A DNA stretch of 64,000 nucleotides, from assembly GCF_029906645.1 (NCBI RefSeq), contig NZ_JARYGZ010000004.1:124001-188000 (forward strand), given 5' to 3'. Below the pieces are notes generated by a model. That model had not been told where the DNA came from, did no database searches, and saw only the letters and a list, made by a program, of their open reading frames with translations. Below, in pieces: positions 51,223 through 60,087 of this stretch. Origin of the DNA: Sphingomonas oryzagri (lineage in GTDB: Bacteria > Pseudomonadota > Alphaproteobacteria > Sphingomonadales > Sphingomonadaceae). The position numbers were made by a program, and so were the translations under genes. Each line of letters begins with the position of its first letter. Positions within the stretch are counted from its first letter, which is position 1.

Positions 51223-53280
51223 ATGAGTCCGGACGGACCCATCGCCTACCCCGAGACGGTGCGCGACACCGTGGTCGAAGAGCTTGCCGGGCGGACCGTT
51301 CCCGATCCGTGGCGCTGGCTGGAAGGCGATGTCCGCACCGACGAGCGGGTGCAGGCCTGGGTGGCGGCCGAGGGGGCGCTGACCGAATCCTACCTCGATA
51401 CGCTGCCGGGTCGCGTCGCGATCCGTGATCGGCTGATGAAGCTGTGGAATTACGAGCGCGTCTCGCTGCCGCGCCGCCGGGGCGGGCGCTATTTCTTCCT
51501 GCGCAATTCCGGGCTGGAGGCACAGGCGGTGCTCTGCGCGCGCGAGGCGCAGGATGCTCCGGCCCGCATATTGCTTGATCCCAACGGCTGGTCCGAGGAT
51601 GGCGCGACTGCGCTCGGCGAGTGGGAGCCGTCGAAGGATGGCCGGCGCCTCGCTTATGCGGTGCAGGACGGGGGCAGCGACTGGCGGACGGTGAAGGTGC
51701 TCGATGCGGTCGGCGGCGAGGAACTGGCCGACGAGGTGCGTTGGGTGAAGTTTTCGGGCCTGTCCTGGGCGGGCAACGGCTCGGGCTTCTTCTACTCGCG
51801 CTTTCCCGAGCCGCGCGCGGGGCTGGAGCATCAGGCACAGAATCTCGACCATGCCATCTATTTTCACCGGCTGGGCACCGATCAATCGACCGATTTCCTC
51901 GTCTACGCGACGCCGGATCGCCCGCGCCTGATCCACGGGGCCGAGGTGAGCGAGGACGGGCGCTGGCTGCTGATCTCGTCCGCAGAGGGCACCGAAGCGC
52001 GCACCGAATTGACCGTGATCGATCTCACCGCGCCGAAGCTCGCGCCCAAGATACTCGTGCGCGGCCTCGATAACGACTGGCGGCTGGCGGGATCGAAGGG
52101 CGACATCTTCTATTTCGTCACCGATCTGGAGGCGCCGCGCCGCCGCATCGTCTCGATCGACGTCGGCTCCGAGATGCGCCGCCGCCGCGAGATCGTCCCG
52201 CATGGCGAGGATCTGGTGGCCGATGCGCTGGTGGTGGGTGACCGCCTGCTCGTCTCGCTGCTGCGCAATGTCGCGAGCGAGCTGCGCATCTACGATCTCG
52301 ACGGCCGGCTGATGGACACGGTGGTGCTGCCCGGCATCGGCACGGTGAGCGGCATGGAGGGGCAGGGCGACAGCGCCGAGGCCTTCTTCGCCTTCACCAG
52401 CTACGATCGGCCGACCGAGATCCATCGGCTCGATGTCGGGAGCGCGGTGGCGCTGCCCTACGCGCAACCCGAGCTTCAGTTCGACCGCGAGGATTTCGTG
52501 GTCGATCAGGCGAGCTTCACTTCGAAGGACGGCACCGTCATCCCGCTCTTCCTGCTGCGGCGGAAGGATGTGACCGGGGCCGCGCCGGCGCTGCTGTACG
52601 GCTATGGCGGGTTCGAGATTTCGCTGACGCCCGGTTTCTCCTCGGCGGCGTTGTGCTGGGCGGCGATGGGCGGCGTCTATGCGGTCGCCAACATCCGGGG
52701 CGGCGGCGAATATGGCAAGGCATGGCACGATGCCGGGCGCCGGGCCAACAAGCAGAACGTGTTCGACGACTTCATCGCGGCGGCCGAACATCTGAAGGGG
52801 CAAGGCGTCGCCTCCTCGGTGAGCGTCCATGGCCATAGCAATGGTGGACTCCTCGTCGCGGCGGTAACCAACCAGCGGCCGGACCTGTTCGCCGCCGCGC
52901 TGCCCGCCGTCGGTGTGCACGACATGACCCGCTTCCATCGCTTCACCGCCGGCCGCTACTGGATCGACGATTATGGCGATCCGGGCAGGCAAGAGGATCT
53001 CGCGGTGCTGATGGGCTATTCGCCGCTTCACAATATCCGCGACGGCGCCGAATATCCGGCGATACTCATCGCCACCGCCGACACCGACGATCGCGTGGTG
53101 CCGGCGCACAGCTTCAAATATGCCGCCGCGCTGCAGGCGGCGGATATCGGGCCGAAGCCGCACCTCATCCGCATCGAGACGCGTGCCGGCCACGGCGCGG
53201 GCAAGCCCACCGCCAAGCAGATCGAGGAAATCGCCGACCTGTGGGCCTTCGCGGCCCACTGGGGCGGCCTGAACGTCTAG
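51223..53280 (+). CDS. Prolyl oligopeptidase (S9 family)
   Basis: 685 residues from the ATG at 51223 (AGAGG seven bases upstream); a GTG at 51205 would add six residues. No signal peptide. The N-terminal ~400 residues are a seven-bladed propeller, opening with PDPWRWLEGD. The C-terminal hydrolase domain has the nucleophile S539 in VHGHSNGGLL, the Asp near 622 in ATADTDDRVVP and H657 in AGHGAGKPT. It cleaves short Pro-containing peptides, likely in the cytosol. Its stop overlaps the convergent cysE stop in a shared CTAG. Confidence 0.94.
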   Translation: MSPDGPIAYPETVRDTVVEELAGRTVPDPWRWLEGDVRTDERVQAWVAAEGALTESYLDTLPGRVAIRDRLMKLWNYERVSLPRRRGGRYFFLRNSGLEAQAVLCAREAQDAPARILLDPNGWSEDGATALGEWEPSKDGRRLAYAVQDGGSDWRTVKVLDAVGGEELADEVRWVKFSGLSWAGNGSGFFYSRFPEPRAGLEHQAQNLDHAIYFHRLGTDQSTDFLVYATPDRPRLIHGAEVSEDGRWLLISSAEGTEARTELTVIDLTAPKLAPKILVRGLDNDWRLAGSKGDIFYFVTDLEAPRRRIVSIDVGSEMRRRREIVPHGEDLVADALVVGDRLLVSLLRNVASELRIYDLDGRLMDTVVLPGIGTVSGMEGQGDSAEAFFAFTSYDRPTEIHRLDVGSAVALPYAQPELQFDREDFVVDQASFTSKDGTVIPLFLLRRKDVTGAAPALLYGYGGFEISLTPGFSSAALCWAAMGGVYAVANIRGGGEYGKAWHDAGRRANKQNVFDDFIAAAEHLKGQGVASSVSVHGHSNGGLLVAAVTNQRPDLFAAALPAVGVHDMTRFHRFTAGRYWIDDYGDPGRQEDLAVLMGYSPLHNIRDGAEYPAILIATADTDDRVVPAHSFKYAAALQAADIGPKPHLIRIETRAGHGAGKPTAKQIEEIADLWAFAAHWGGLNV

Positions 53281-54161
53281 TCTAGCGAGGGCAAAGCGGC
53301 GCGTACGAAGCGGCCGGGCGGTACGTCCTGCCGCAACACGACATTGGCGTCGATCGTGCTGCCTTCGCCGACCGTGACCCCGCCGAGCAGCACCGCGCCG
53401 GGATGGACGACGACGCCGTCGCCGAGGCTGGGGTGGCGCCGCCCGTCACCGGCCGGCTCTCCGCCGCCGAGCGTGACGCCCTGGTGGAGATGGACGGTCT
53501 CACCGAGGATCGCGGTTTCGCCGATCACCACGCCGGTACCGTGATCGATGAACAGGCCGGCGCCGATGCGCGCGCCGGGATGGATGTCGATGCCGGTGCG
53601 TTGGTACGCGATCTCGGTGAGCGTGCGGGCGACGATTGGCGCGCCCTCACGATAGAGTTCGTGGGCGATGCGGTACGGGATCACCGCCGCGATCGAGGGA
53701 TAGCGCAGCAGCACCTCGTCGACGCTGCGCGCGGCGGGATCGGCGCGGTAGGCGGCCTCCACGTCACGGTCGAGCAGACGGCGGATCGCGGGCAGGCGCC
53801 CGGCGAGCGCGCCGGTGATCGCGATCGCCCGCTCGGCCGCCACCCGCTCGCGCGTGTCGGGCGAGGCGAGGTCCAGTTCGAGGATGATCTGCGCGGCAAG
53901 CTGGTCGAGCGTCGTCTCCAATGTCGCATCCACCCAGGCATTCTCGTTCCCGGCGTTCAGCTCGGGTGGGCCGAGGCGGAGCGGGAAGAGTGCTGCGGAC
54001 AATTCGCGCAGTATGCGCTTCAGCGCGCTGCGCGAGGGGAAGCGAATGCCGTGTTCTGCATGGCGCTCGTGGCCCGCGCGCCAATCCTGTCGTGTATCGC
54101 GCAGGCCGTCGATGACGCTGCCGATCTCGCGCGGAAAATCGATGGGATGGCTGTATGTCAC
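53277..54161 (-). CDS. cysE: Serine O-acetyltransferase
   Basis: 294 residues from a GTG at 54161 that overlaps the TGA of the upstream hydrolase gene (GTGA), a typical coupled start. The N-terminal helical domain includes LELDLASPDTRERVAAERAI. The left-handed beta-helix has hexapeptide repeats: GIDIHPGARIGAGLFIDHGT, GVVIGETAILGETVHLHQGV and TLGGGEPAGDG. It makes O-acetylserine, the cysteine precursor. The N-terminal domain is of the longer EpsC-like type. Convergent with the oligopeptidase. Confidence 0.92.
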   Translation of the reverse strand: MTYSHPIDFPREIGSVIDGLRDTRQDWRAGHERHAEHGIRFPSRSALKRILRELSAALFPLRLGPPELNAGNENAWVDATLETTLDQLAAQIILELDLASPDTRERVAAERAIAITGALAGRLPAIRRLLDRDVEAAYRADPAARSVDEVLLRYPSIAAVIPYRIAHELYREGAPIVARTLTEIAYQRTGIDIHPGARIGAGLFIDHGTGVVIGETAILGETVHLHQGVTLGGGEPAGDGRRHPSLGDGVVVHPGAVLLGGVTVGEGSTIDANVVLRQDVPPGRFVRAALPSLD

Positions 54162-54781
54162 GGACGATGGCGGCCCTTGATAACGGGGTGTGGAAACGGC
54201 GCGGCAGAGGGCACGATCGGCGCTGTGTCGTGGCCGGTGATCAGCCGATCGAGCAGGCCTTGCCCTTGCGGCCAGTCGCCGAGATCGGATTCGGCGTTGA
54301 TGTGGCCGAGCGACCCGACATCGGCGAGATCCGCGCCCCACATGTCGGCCAAGCGGGCAAGGCTGGCGAAATCGGCATAGCGATCGTCCCGGCTGGCGAC
54401 GAGCAGGCTAGGGAAGGGCAGCGCCACGGACGGCGCCGGCGCGAAGGGCTGGAGGAGAGGGTGCGTGTCGGCGCGATCGACGTCGGGCGGCGCGACCAGC
54501 AACGCCGCCCGCACCTTGGACAGCCGCGCCGTGGACGCATCGCGCGCCCACCATGCGACGGCCAGACAGCCGAGGCTGTGCGCGACCAGCACCACCGGCC
54601 CGCGCTGTCGCCCGATCGCGCGATCGAGATGCGCCACCCACAGATCGCGCGACGGCTCGTGCCAGCGGCCCAGCTCCACGCGCACCGCGCGCGGCCGTGT
54701 GGCGACCCAGTGGCTCTGCCAATGGTCCGGCCCGCTGTCGAACAGGCCGGGGATGATCAGCTCGACGGGCGCGTCTGCCAT
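54158..54781 (-). CDS. RBBP9/YdeN-type serine hydrolase
   Basis: 207 residues. IIPGLFDSGPDHWQSHW at the start is characteristic of the RBBP9/YdeN family. The nucleophile is in VAHSLGCLAVAWW, the acid in ASRDDRYADF and the histidine in SLGHINAESDLGDWPQG. The substrate is unknown. It is the upstream, coupled partner of cysE. Confidence 0.9.
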   Translation of the reverse strand: MADAPVELIIPGLFDSGPDHWQSHWVATRPRAVRVELGRWHEPSRDLWVAHLDRAIGRQRGPVVLVAHSLGCLAVAWWARDASTARLSKVRAALLVAPPDVDRADTHPLLQPFAPAPSVALPFPSLLVASRDDRYADFASLARLADMWGADLADVGSLGHINAESDLGDWPQGQGLLDRLITGHDTAPIVPSAAPFPHPVIKGRHRP

Positions 54782-54896
54782 GAATCGTCTCCCTGCCGTC
54801 CGGCGAAACGGGCCGGTAAGGCAGGGATAGGCGCCCGGCGGGCCGGGGACAAGAAATGTCTACTTATGCACTAGGCAATTAAAGTTGGCGGAACCG

Positions 54897-56630
54897 TCAG
54901 CGGGTGATCTCCGCGACATAGACGCCCAGCGGATCGAGGTGGACGCTGCCGCTGATCAGCAGCGCGCGGTTGATCGCGAGCGGCTGCACGATCTCCATCG
55001 TGTCGGTCTTCTCGACCGGCACGTCCGCAGGCTTGCTGTCGAGGTTCAGGAGAACCAGCACCGTCTTGCCGCCGCCGGAGCGCTGATAGGCGAGCACCTG
55101 CTTGTCATCGGTATCCACCGCCTTCCAGTCGCCGCTCATCGCCGGATGGGTGCGGCGCAAGGCGATCAGCGTGCGGTAGAAATTGAGCACCGAATGAGGA
55201 TCGGCGCTCTCGGCGACGACGTTGCGTGTCTTGTAGTCGGGTGCGACGGGCAGCCACGGCTTGGCGCCCGTGTTGAAGCCGGCATTGGTGCTGGCGTTCC
55301 ACTGCATCGGGGTGCGCTCGCCATCGCGGCCCTTCTCTTTGGGCCAGCCCTTCTTGCCGATCACGTCCTGCACGTCCTCGATGCGCTGGGGATCGTTGTT
55401 CACCATGCCCAGTTCCTCGCCATAATAGAGGACGGGGGTGCCGCGCAGCGTGAGCAGCAGCGCGCCGGTGATCTTGGCCCAGTCGTCGGTCGAGGCGCCG
55501 GCGGGCAGCGGATAGCGGCTCGCGGCGCGCCGGCTGTCATGGTTGGAAAGCGCGAAGCTCGGCCAGCCGCCGACCGAATTGGTCTCCACGCCCGTAATGC
55601 GCTGCCGCAGGTCCGGCGCGGTCAGCGCGGGCAGGCTGATCAGGTTGAGGAACATGGGCAGCTGCAGCTCATTGTTCCGCGGTCCGTAATATTGGACCAG
55701 CTCGCTGGCATCCGACGTCCACGTCTCGCCGACGAGGATGCGGCCGGGATATTTGTCGATCACCATCTGGCGCAGCCGCTGCAGCTCGGTGTGCACCTCG
55801 GGCTGCTTGGAATTGTTGACGTGATCCTGGTTGGGCACGCCGAATGCATCGACGCCCGGATAGACAGTGTTGTCCTTCAGATCGGTGCGCTCGAACATCG
55901 TGTCGACCGCATCGAGCCGGTAGCCATAGATGCCGCGCTTCAGCCACCATTCGGCGGCGTCGAACATCGCCTTTTCCACCTTGGGGTTGCGCCAGTTCAG
56001 GTCCGGCTGCTGCGGGTAGAAGAAGTGATAATAATATTGCTTCGTCTTGGGATCGAGCGTCCAGGCCGATCCGCCGAAGATCGAGGCCCAGTTGTTGGGC
56101 GGCGATCCGTCGGCCTTGGGATCGCGCCAGATGTAGAAATCGCGATACGGGTTGGTGCGGCTGCTCTTCGATTGCAGGAACCAGGGGTGCTGGTCCGAAG
56201 TGTGGTTGACCACGAAATCGAGCAGCACCTTGACGCCGCGCCCCTTGCCCTGCGCGATGAGCTGGTCGACGTCCGCCACCGTGCCGAACTGTGGATCGAC
56301 ATTGTCGTAGTCCGAGACGTCGTAGCCGAAATCGGCCTGCGGGCTGGGGAACATCGGCGTCATCCAGATCGCGTCGATGCCGAGCGACTGGACGTAGTCG
56401 AGATGCTTCACGATGCCGGGGATGTCGCCGATGCCGTCATTGTTGCTGTCGGCGAAGCTGCGCGGATAGACTTCGTAGATGATGCCGGTCTTGTACCAGT
56501 CATTCTGGTCGACATTGGGGTTGGCGGGCATCGCCTTGGGGGGAGGCTGCAGCATCGCCTGAGCGTGCGCCGCCACCGGCAGAAGGGCGGCAAACGCCAC
56601 CGACAGAAGAGCAGCCCGCCCCACACGCAT
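54897..56630 (-). CDS. Secreted GH13 alpha-glucosidase/alpha-amylase
   Basis: 577 residues from the ATG at 56630 (MRVGRAALLSVAFAALLPVA), with AAGGA upstream; signal peptide cleaved near residue 24 (AHAQ). The (beta/alpha)8 barrel opens with IYEVYPRSFADSNNDGIGDI. Catalytic nucleophile D240 in GYRLDAVDT, acid/base E302 in LVGETWTSD and stabiliser D365 in LSNHDSRR are all present. A C-terminal beta domain follows. Oligo-1,6-glucosidase and alpha-glucosidase share this pattern. It is the last gene of the starch locus, 26 bases after the cytosolic homologue. Confidence 0.92.
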   Translation of the reverse strand: MRVGRAALLSVAFAALLPVAAHAQAMLQPPPKAMPANPNVDQNDWYKTGIIYEVYPRSFADSNNDGIGDIPGIVKHLDYVQSLGIDAIWMTPMFPSPQADFGYDVSDYDNVDPQFGTVADVDQLIAQGKGRGVKVLLDFVVNHTSDQHPWFLQSKSSRTNPYRDFYIWRDPKADGSPPNNWASIFGGSAWTLDPKTKQYYYHFFYPQQPDLNWRNPKVEKAMFDAAEWWLKRGIYGYRLDAVDTMFERTDLKDNTVYPGVDAFGVPNQDHVNNSKQPEVHTELQRLRQMVIDKYPGRILVGETWTSDASELVQYYGPRNNELQLPMFLNLISLPALTAPDLRQRITGVETNSVGGWPSFALSNHDSRRAASRYPLPAGASTDDWAKITGALLLTLRGTPVLYYGEELGMVNNDPQRIEDVQDVIGKKGWPKEKGRDGERTPMQWNASTNAGFNTGAKPWLPVAPDYKTRNVVAESADPHSVLNFYRTLIALRRTHPAMSGDWKAVDTDDKQVLAYQRSGGGKTVLVLLNLDSKPADVPVEKTDTMEIVQPLAINRALLISGSVHLDPLGVYVAEITR

Positions 56631-56656
56631 TCCCCAAAATCCTTCCTGTTGGCGGC

Positions 56657-58291
56657 TCAGCCGAGCCGCTGAGCGATCAGCCCCGAGAAGGGCGGTAGAT
56701 GCCCGATCCGTGCATCGTTGACCATCACCCATTCACGCCAGCGTTCGGGCTGCAGCGGTTGCCAATCAAGCGGTGCATCGCCGAGGTTGAAGGCGCAGAG
56801 CAGGGTCTCGCCCTGGTGCTCGCGCTCCAGCACGAGCAACGCGTCGCCGGCCTCGACCACGCGCATCGTGCCGAGCAGCAGCGTGTCCGACGCATTGCGC
56901 AGTGCGATCAGCCGGCGGGTCAGCTCGAGCATCGAATCGGCGCGACCCTGCTGGCGATCGACGGCGAGCGCGGCGTGATCCGGCCCGAGCGGGAGCCATG
57001 GCTTACTGTCCGAAAATCCGGCCGAGGCGTTGCCGCCGCCAGCCCATGGCATCGGCGTGCGTGCACCGTCGCGCGAGAGGGTGAGCGGCCAGTTGGCGAT
57101 CGCCTCCGGGTCCTGCAGATCCTCGAACGCGACATCGACCTGGGTCAGCCCCAGTTCGTCGCCTTGGTAGAGGAAGATATTGCCGCGCAGCGAGGCGAGC
57201 AGCAGCATCGCCATGCGGGCATAGCGCTGCGGATCGCCGCCGCCCGCCCAGCGCGAGATGGCGCGCGGCGCGTCGTGGTTGGAGAAGGCCCAGCTCGGCC
57301 AGCCGATCCCCTCGCCATCGGGCCAGCGTTCCAGCGAGGCCTCGACCAGCTTCGGCGTGAGCATCGGCGCGTAGAGGAAATCGAAGCTGTAGGCGGAGTT
57401 CAGCCGCTTCGATCCGCGCGTGAAGGCCTTCATCTCCGGGTCAGGGTCGGCGCCGCCGATTTCCGCGACGGTGAACCGATCGCCGTAGCTGTCGAGCAAG
57501 GCGCGCAGTCGCTCGATGAAGCCGCCGATGTCGGCATGGCTCTGGTTGTAGAGGTGCAGCTGGAAATCGAACGGCCGGGTGCGGACGCTGCCGTCGTCGG
57601 GCGCCGGCGGGTTATCGCGCAGGTCCGGATCGTGCATCGTGAAGTTCAGCGCATCGAGCCGGAATCCGTCCACTCCGCGATCGAGCCAGAAGCGTGCGGT
57701 ATCCAGCAGCGCCTCCTGCACGTCCGCATTGTGGACATTGAGATCGGGCTGCTCGGTCAGGAAATTGTGGAGATAATATTGGCCGCGCCGCGCGTCCCAC
57801 GCCCAGGCGGGGCCGCCGAAGACCGAGGCCCAGTTGCTCGGCGGCGATCCCTCCGGCTTGGCGTCGGCCCAGACGTACCAGTCGGCGCGCGCGTTGGTGC
57901 GATCCTGTCGGCTCTCGGCAAACCAGGGATGCTGGTCGGACGTGTGGGAATAGACCTGATCGATGATCACGCGCAGGCCGAGTTCGTGGGCACGCGCTAC
58001 CAGCGCATCGAAATCGGCGAGCGTGCCGAAGATCGGATCGACGTCGCGATAGTCCGCCACGTCGTAGCCGAAATCCTTCATCGGCGACGTGAAGAAGGGC
58101 GAGATCCAGATCGCATCGACGCCGAGGCCCGCGATATGGTCGAGCTTCGCGGTGATGCCCGGCAGGTCGCCGATGCCGTCGCCGTTCGAGTCGGCGAAGC
58201 TGCGCGGATAGATCTGGTAGATAGTGGCGCCGCGCCACCACTCCCGCGCGGCGCGGGCGGAGGCGACGATCGCCGGCTGGGGGTCGGTCAT
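56657..58291 (-). CDS. Cytosolic GH13 alpha-glucosidase
   Basis: 544 residues, no signal peptide. IYQIYPRSFADSNGDGIGDL and DFGYDVADYRDVDPIFGT are nearly the same as in the downstream secreted homologue. Nucleophile D213 in GFRLDALNF, acid/base E277 in VAEIGGAD, stabiliser D340 in FSNHDAPR. It would hydrolyse imported maltodextrins to glucose. The ATG overlaps the stop of the upstream amylase gene by four bases. Confidence 0.93.
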   Translation of the reverse strand: MTDPQPAIVASARAAREWWRGATIYQIYPRSFADSNGDGIGDLPGITAKLDHIAGLGVDAIWISPFFTSPMKDFGYDVADYRDVDPIFGTLADFDALVARAHELGLRVIIDQVYSHTSDQHPWFAESRQDRTNARADWYVWADAKPEGSPPSNWASVFGGPAWAWDARRGQYYLHNFLTEQPDLNVHNADVQEALLDTARFWLDRGVDGFRLDALNFTMHDPDLRDNPPAPDDGSVRTRPFDFQLHLYNQSHADIGGFIERLRALLDSYGDRFTVAEIGGADPDPEMKAFTRGSKRLNSAYSFDFLYAPMLTPKLVEASLERWPDGEGIGWPSWAFSNHDAPRAISRWAGGGDPQRYARMAMLLLASLRGNIFLYQGDELGLTQVDVAFEDLQDPEAIANWPLTLSRDGARTPMPWAGGGNASAGFSDSKPWLPLGPDHAALAVDRQQGRADSMLELTRRLIALRNASDTLLLGTMRVVEAGDALLVLEREHQGETLLCAFNLGDAPLDWQPLQPERWREWVMVNDARIGHLPPFSGLIAQRLG

Positions 58292-60087
58292 TCGGAAGCT
58301 CCGGCGGCGCAGATCATGTAGTCGAGGGGAGCGAGGGTGACGCGGACGCTGCCCGGCGCGGTGGCGGCGGCGCAGGTGCCGTGCAGGCTGGCGAAGGTGC
58401 GCGAGGCCGTCTCCACCTGCACGTTGGCGGCGATCGGCGCGGTCGAGGTGTTGAATGCGATCAGCACCTCGCGATGCGTCACCGGATCGAAGCGCGAGAC
58501 CGCCAGCAGCCCCGGCGTATCGCCCGAGGCGCGGACGATCTGGGTGCCGCGCCGGAGCGCCGGCGTCGCCGTGCGGATGCGTGCGAGATCGGCGATGGCG
58601 CGGTAGATCGGGTGATCCTCGTCGAAGCGCGCAGTGGCGTGCGTCGCCGAGGTGCCCAGCAGCGTCTGGTCGAGATAGGAGGGCGTGCGGCTGGCGAACT
58701 GGTCCTCGCGCGCGGCCTGGTCCTCGCCCTTGCCGACGAAACCCTGCTCGTCGCCCGCATAGATGGTGGGTACGCCACGCAACGTCAAAATCATCGCATG
58801 CGCCAGAATCACGCGGCGCATCACCTCCTCGTCGGAGGCCTGCGGGAAGGCCTGCTTCACATACCAGGCGAAGCGGCCGTTATCGTGGTTCGACACGAAG
58901 GTGGGCAACTCGTCGGCGGTCGCGAAGCCATCCTCGTAGAGCGAGTCCCCCGCAAACAGATGGTCGAAGACATCGGTGCCGGCCTTGCCCGCGGCACTGT
59001 CCAACGCCGCCTTGCGGAATCCGAAATCGAGTACCGCAGGCAGCTTGTCCACCCGCGTATGCTCCGCCAGCGTCGCGACGTCCGGCACCGCGACCTCGCC
59101 GAAGATGTGGAAGTGGGGGATGCCGTCCGCCTTGGCGCGCTTCAGCATGGCGGGGGCGAAGGCCTGCCAGAATTCGGGGTTCACATGGCGGGCGGTATCG
59201 ATGCGGAAGCCATCGACATGGAAGCGATCGATCCATGCGCCGTAGATGTCGATGAAGCCCGCGACGACGCGCGGGTTCTCGGTCATCACATCATCCAGCC
59301 CGGAGAAGTCGCCCATCGTCGAGCTCTCGCCGGTGAAGGTCGAGTTGCCGCGGTTGTGATAGTAGATCGGGTCGTTCAGCCAGGCGGGCACCTTCACGTG
59401 CTCCTCGCCGGCCGGCACATAGGGTGTGTAGGCATAATCGGGCCGGGTGAGCTTCGCGAAATTGGCGCTGCTCTGCACCGCGTCGCCTGCGAAGCCCGCA
59501 TTGATCGGAGCGCCCGCCGGGCCGCCCTTGCGGGTGTAGGGATAGTCGGCGCGCGAACGGTACGGGCAGGGCGCCCCGTCCGCGCATTCGCGATACCGGA
59601 TCACGTCCGCCGTGTGGTTCACGACGATGTCCATGTAGACCTTCATGCCGCGCGCGTGCGCGGCATCGACCAGCGCCTTGAAGTCGGCATCGGTGCCGAG
59701 ATGCGGATCGACATGGGTGAAATCGGTGATCCAGTAGCCGTGATAGCCTGCGGATTCGTGGCCCGGCGGCCCCTGCACCGCCTTGTTGACAAATATGGGC
59801 GCGACCCAGACGGCGGTGGCGCCGAGCTTCTGGATATAGTCGAGCTTCGCGGTAACGCCCTTGATGTCGCCGCCGTGATAGAAAGCGGTGTCGGTCGGAT
59901 CGAAGCCGGTGTGCAGGCGATCCCCCGCCTGCCCGCCGCGATCGTTGGAGGGATCGGCATTGTCGAAGCGATCGGGCAGCAGGAAGTAGATCGTCTCGTC
60001 TTCCGGCAGCCGCGCCCGATAGTCGGCGGCTGCAATCGGCATGGTCGCGACCAGGGCGGCGAGCGAGGCGAGGAGGAGGTGCTTCAT
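58288..60087 (-). CDS. Secreted alpha-amylase family protein (GH13, cyclomaltodextrinase-like)
   Basis: 599 residues with signal peptide MKHLLLASLAALVATMPIAA. IYFLLPDRFDNADPSNDRGG and FYHGGDIKGVTAKLDYIQKL mark the GH13 amylase/cyclomaltodextrinase-like group. Nucleophile D297 in FRIDTARHV, acid/base E331 in IFGEVAVPD and stabiliser D402 in VSNHDNGRF are present. It would cut starch or cyclodextrins in the periplasm. It overlaps the halogenase gene and the alpha-glucosidase gene by four bases each, so the run is one transcription unit. Confidence 0.92.
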   Translation of the reverse strand: MKHLLLASLAALVATMPIAAADYRARLPEDETIYFLLPDRFDNADPSNDRGGQAGDRLHTGFDPTDTAFYHGGDIKGVTAKLDYIQKLGATAVWVAPIFVNKAVQGPPGHESAGYHGYWITDFTHVDPHLGTDADFKALVDAAHARGMKVYMDIVVNHTADVIRYRECADGAPCPYRSRADYPYTRKGGPAGAPINAGFAGDAVQSSANFAKLTRPDYAYTPYVPAGEEHVKVPAWLNDPIYYHNRGNSTFTGESSTMGDFSGLDDVMTENPRVVAGFIDIYGAWIDRFHVDGFRIDTARHVNPEFWQAFAPAMLKRAKADGIPHFHIFGEVAVPDVATLAEHTRVDKLPAVLDFGFRKAALDSAAGKAGTDVFDHLFAGDSLYEDGFATADELPTFVSNHDNGRFAWYVKQAFPQASDEEVMRRVILAHAMILTLRGVPTIYAGDEQGFVGKGEDQAAREDQFASRTPSYLDQTLLGTSATHATARFDEDHPIYRAIADLARIRTATPALRRGTQIVRASGDTPGLLAVSRFDPVTHREVLIAFNTSTAPIAANVQVETASRTFASLHGTCAAATAPGSVRVTLAPLDYMICAAGASE

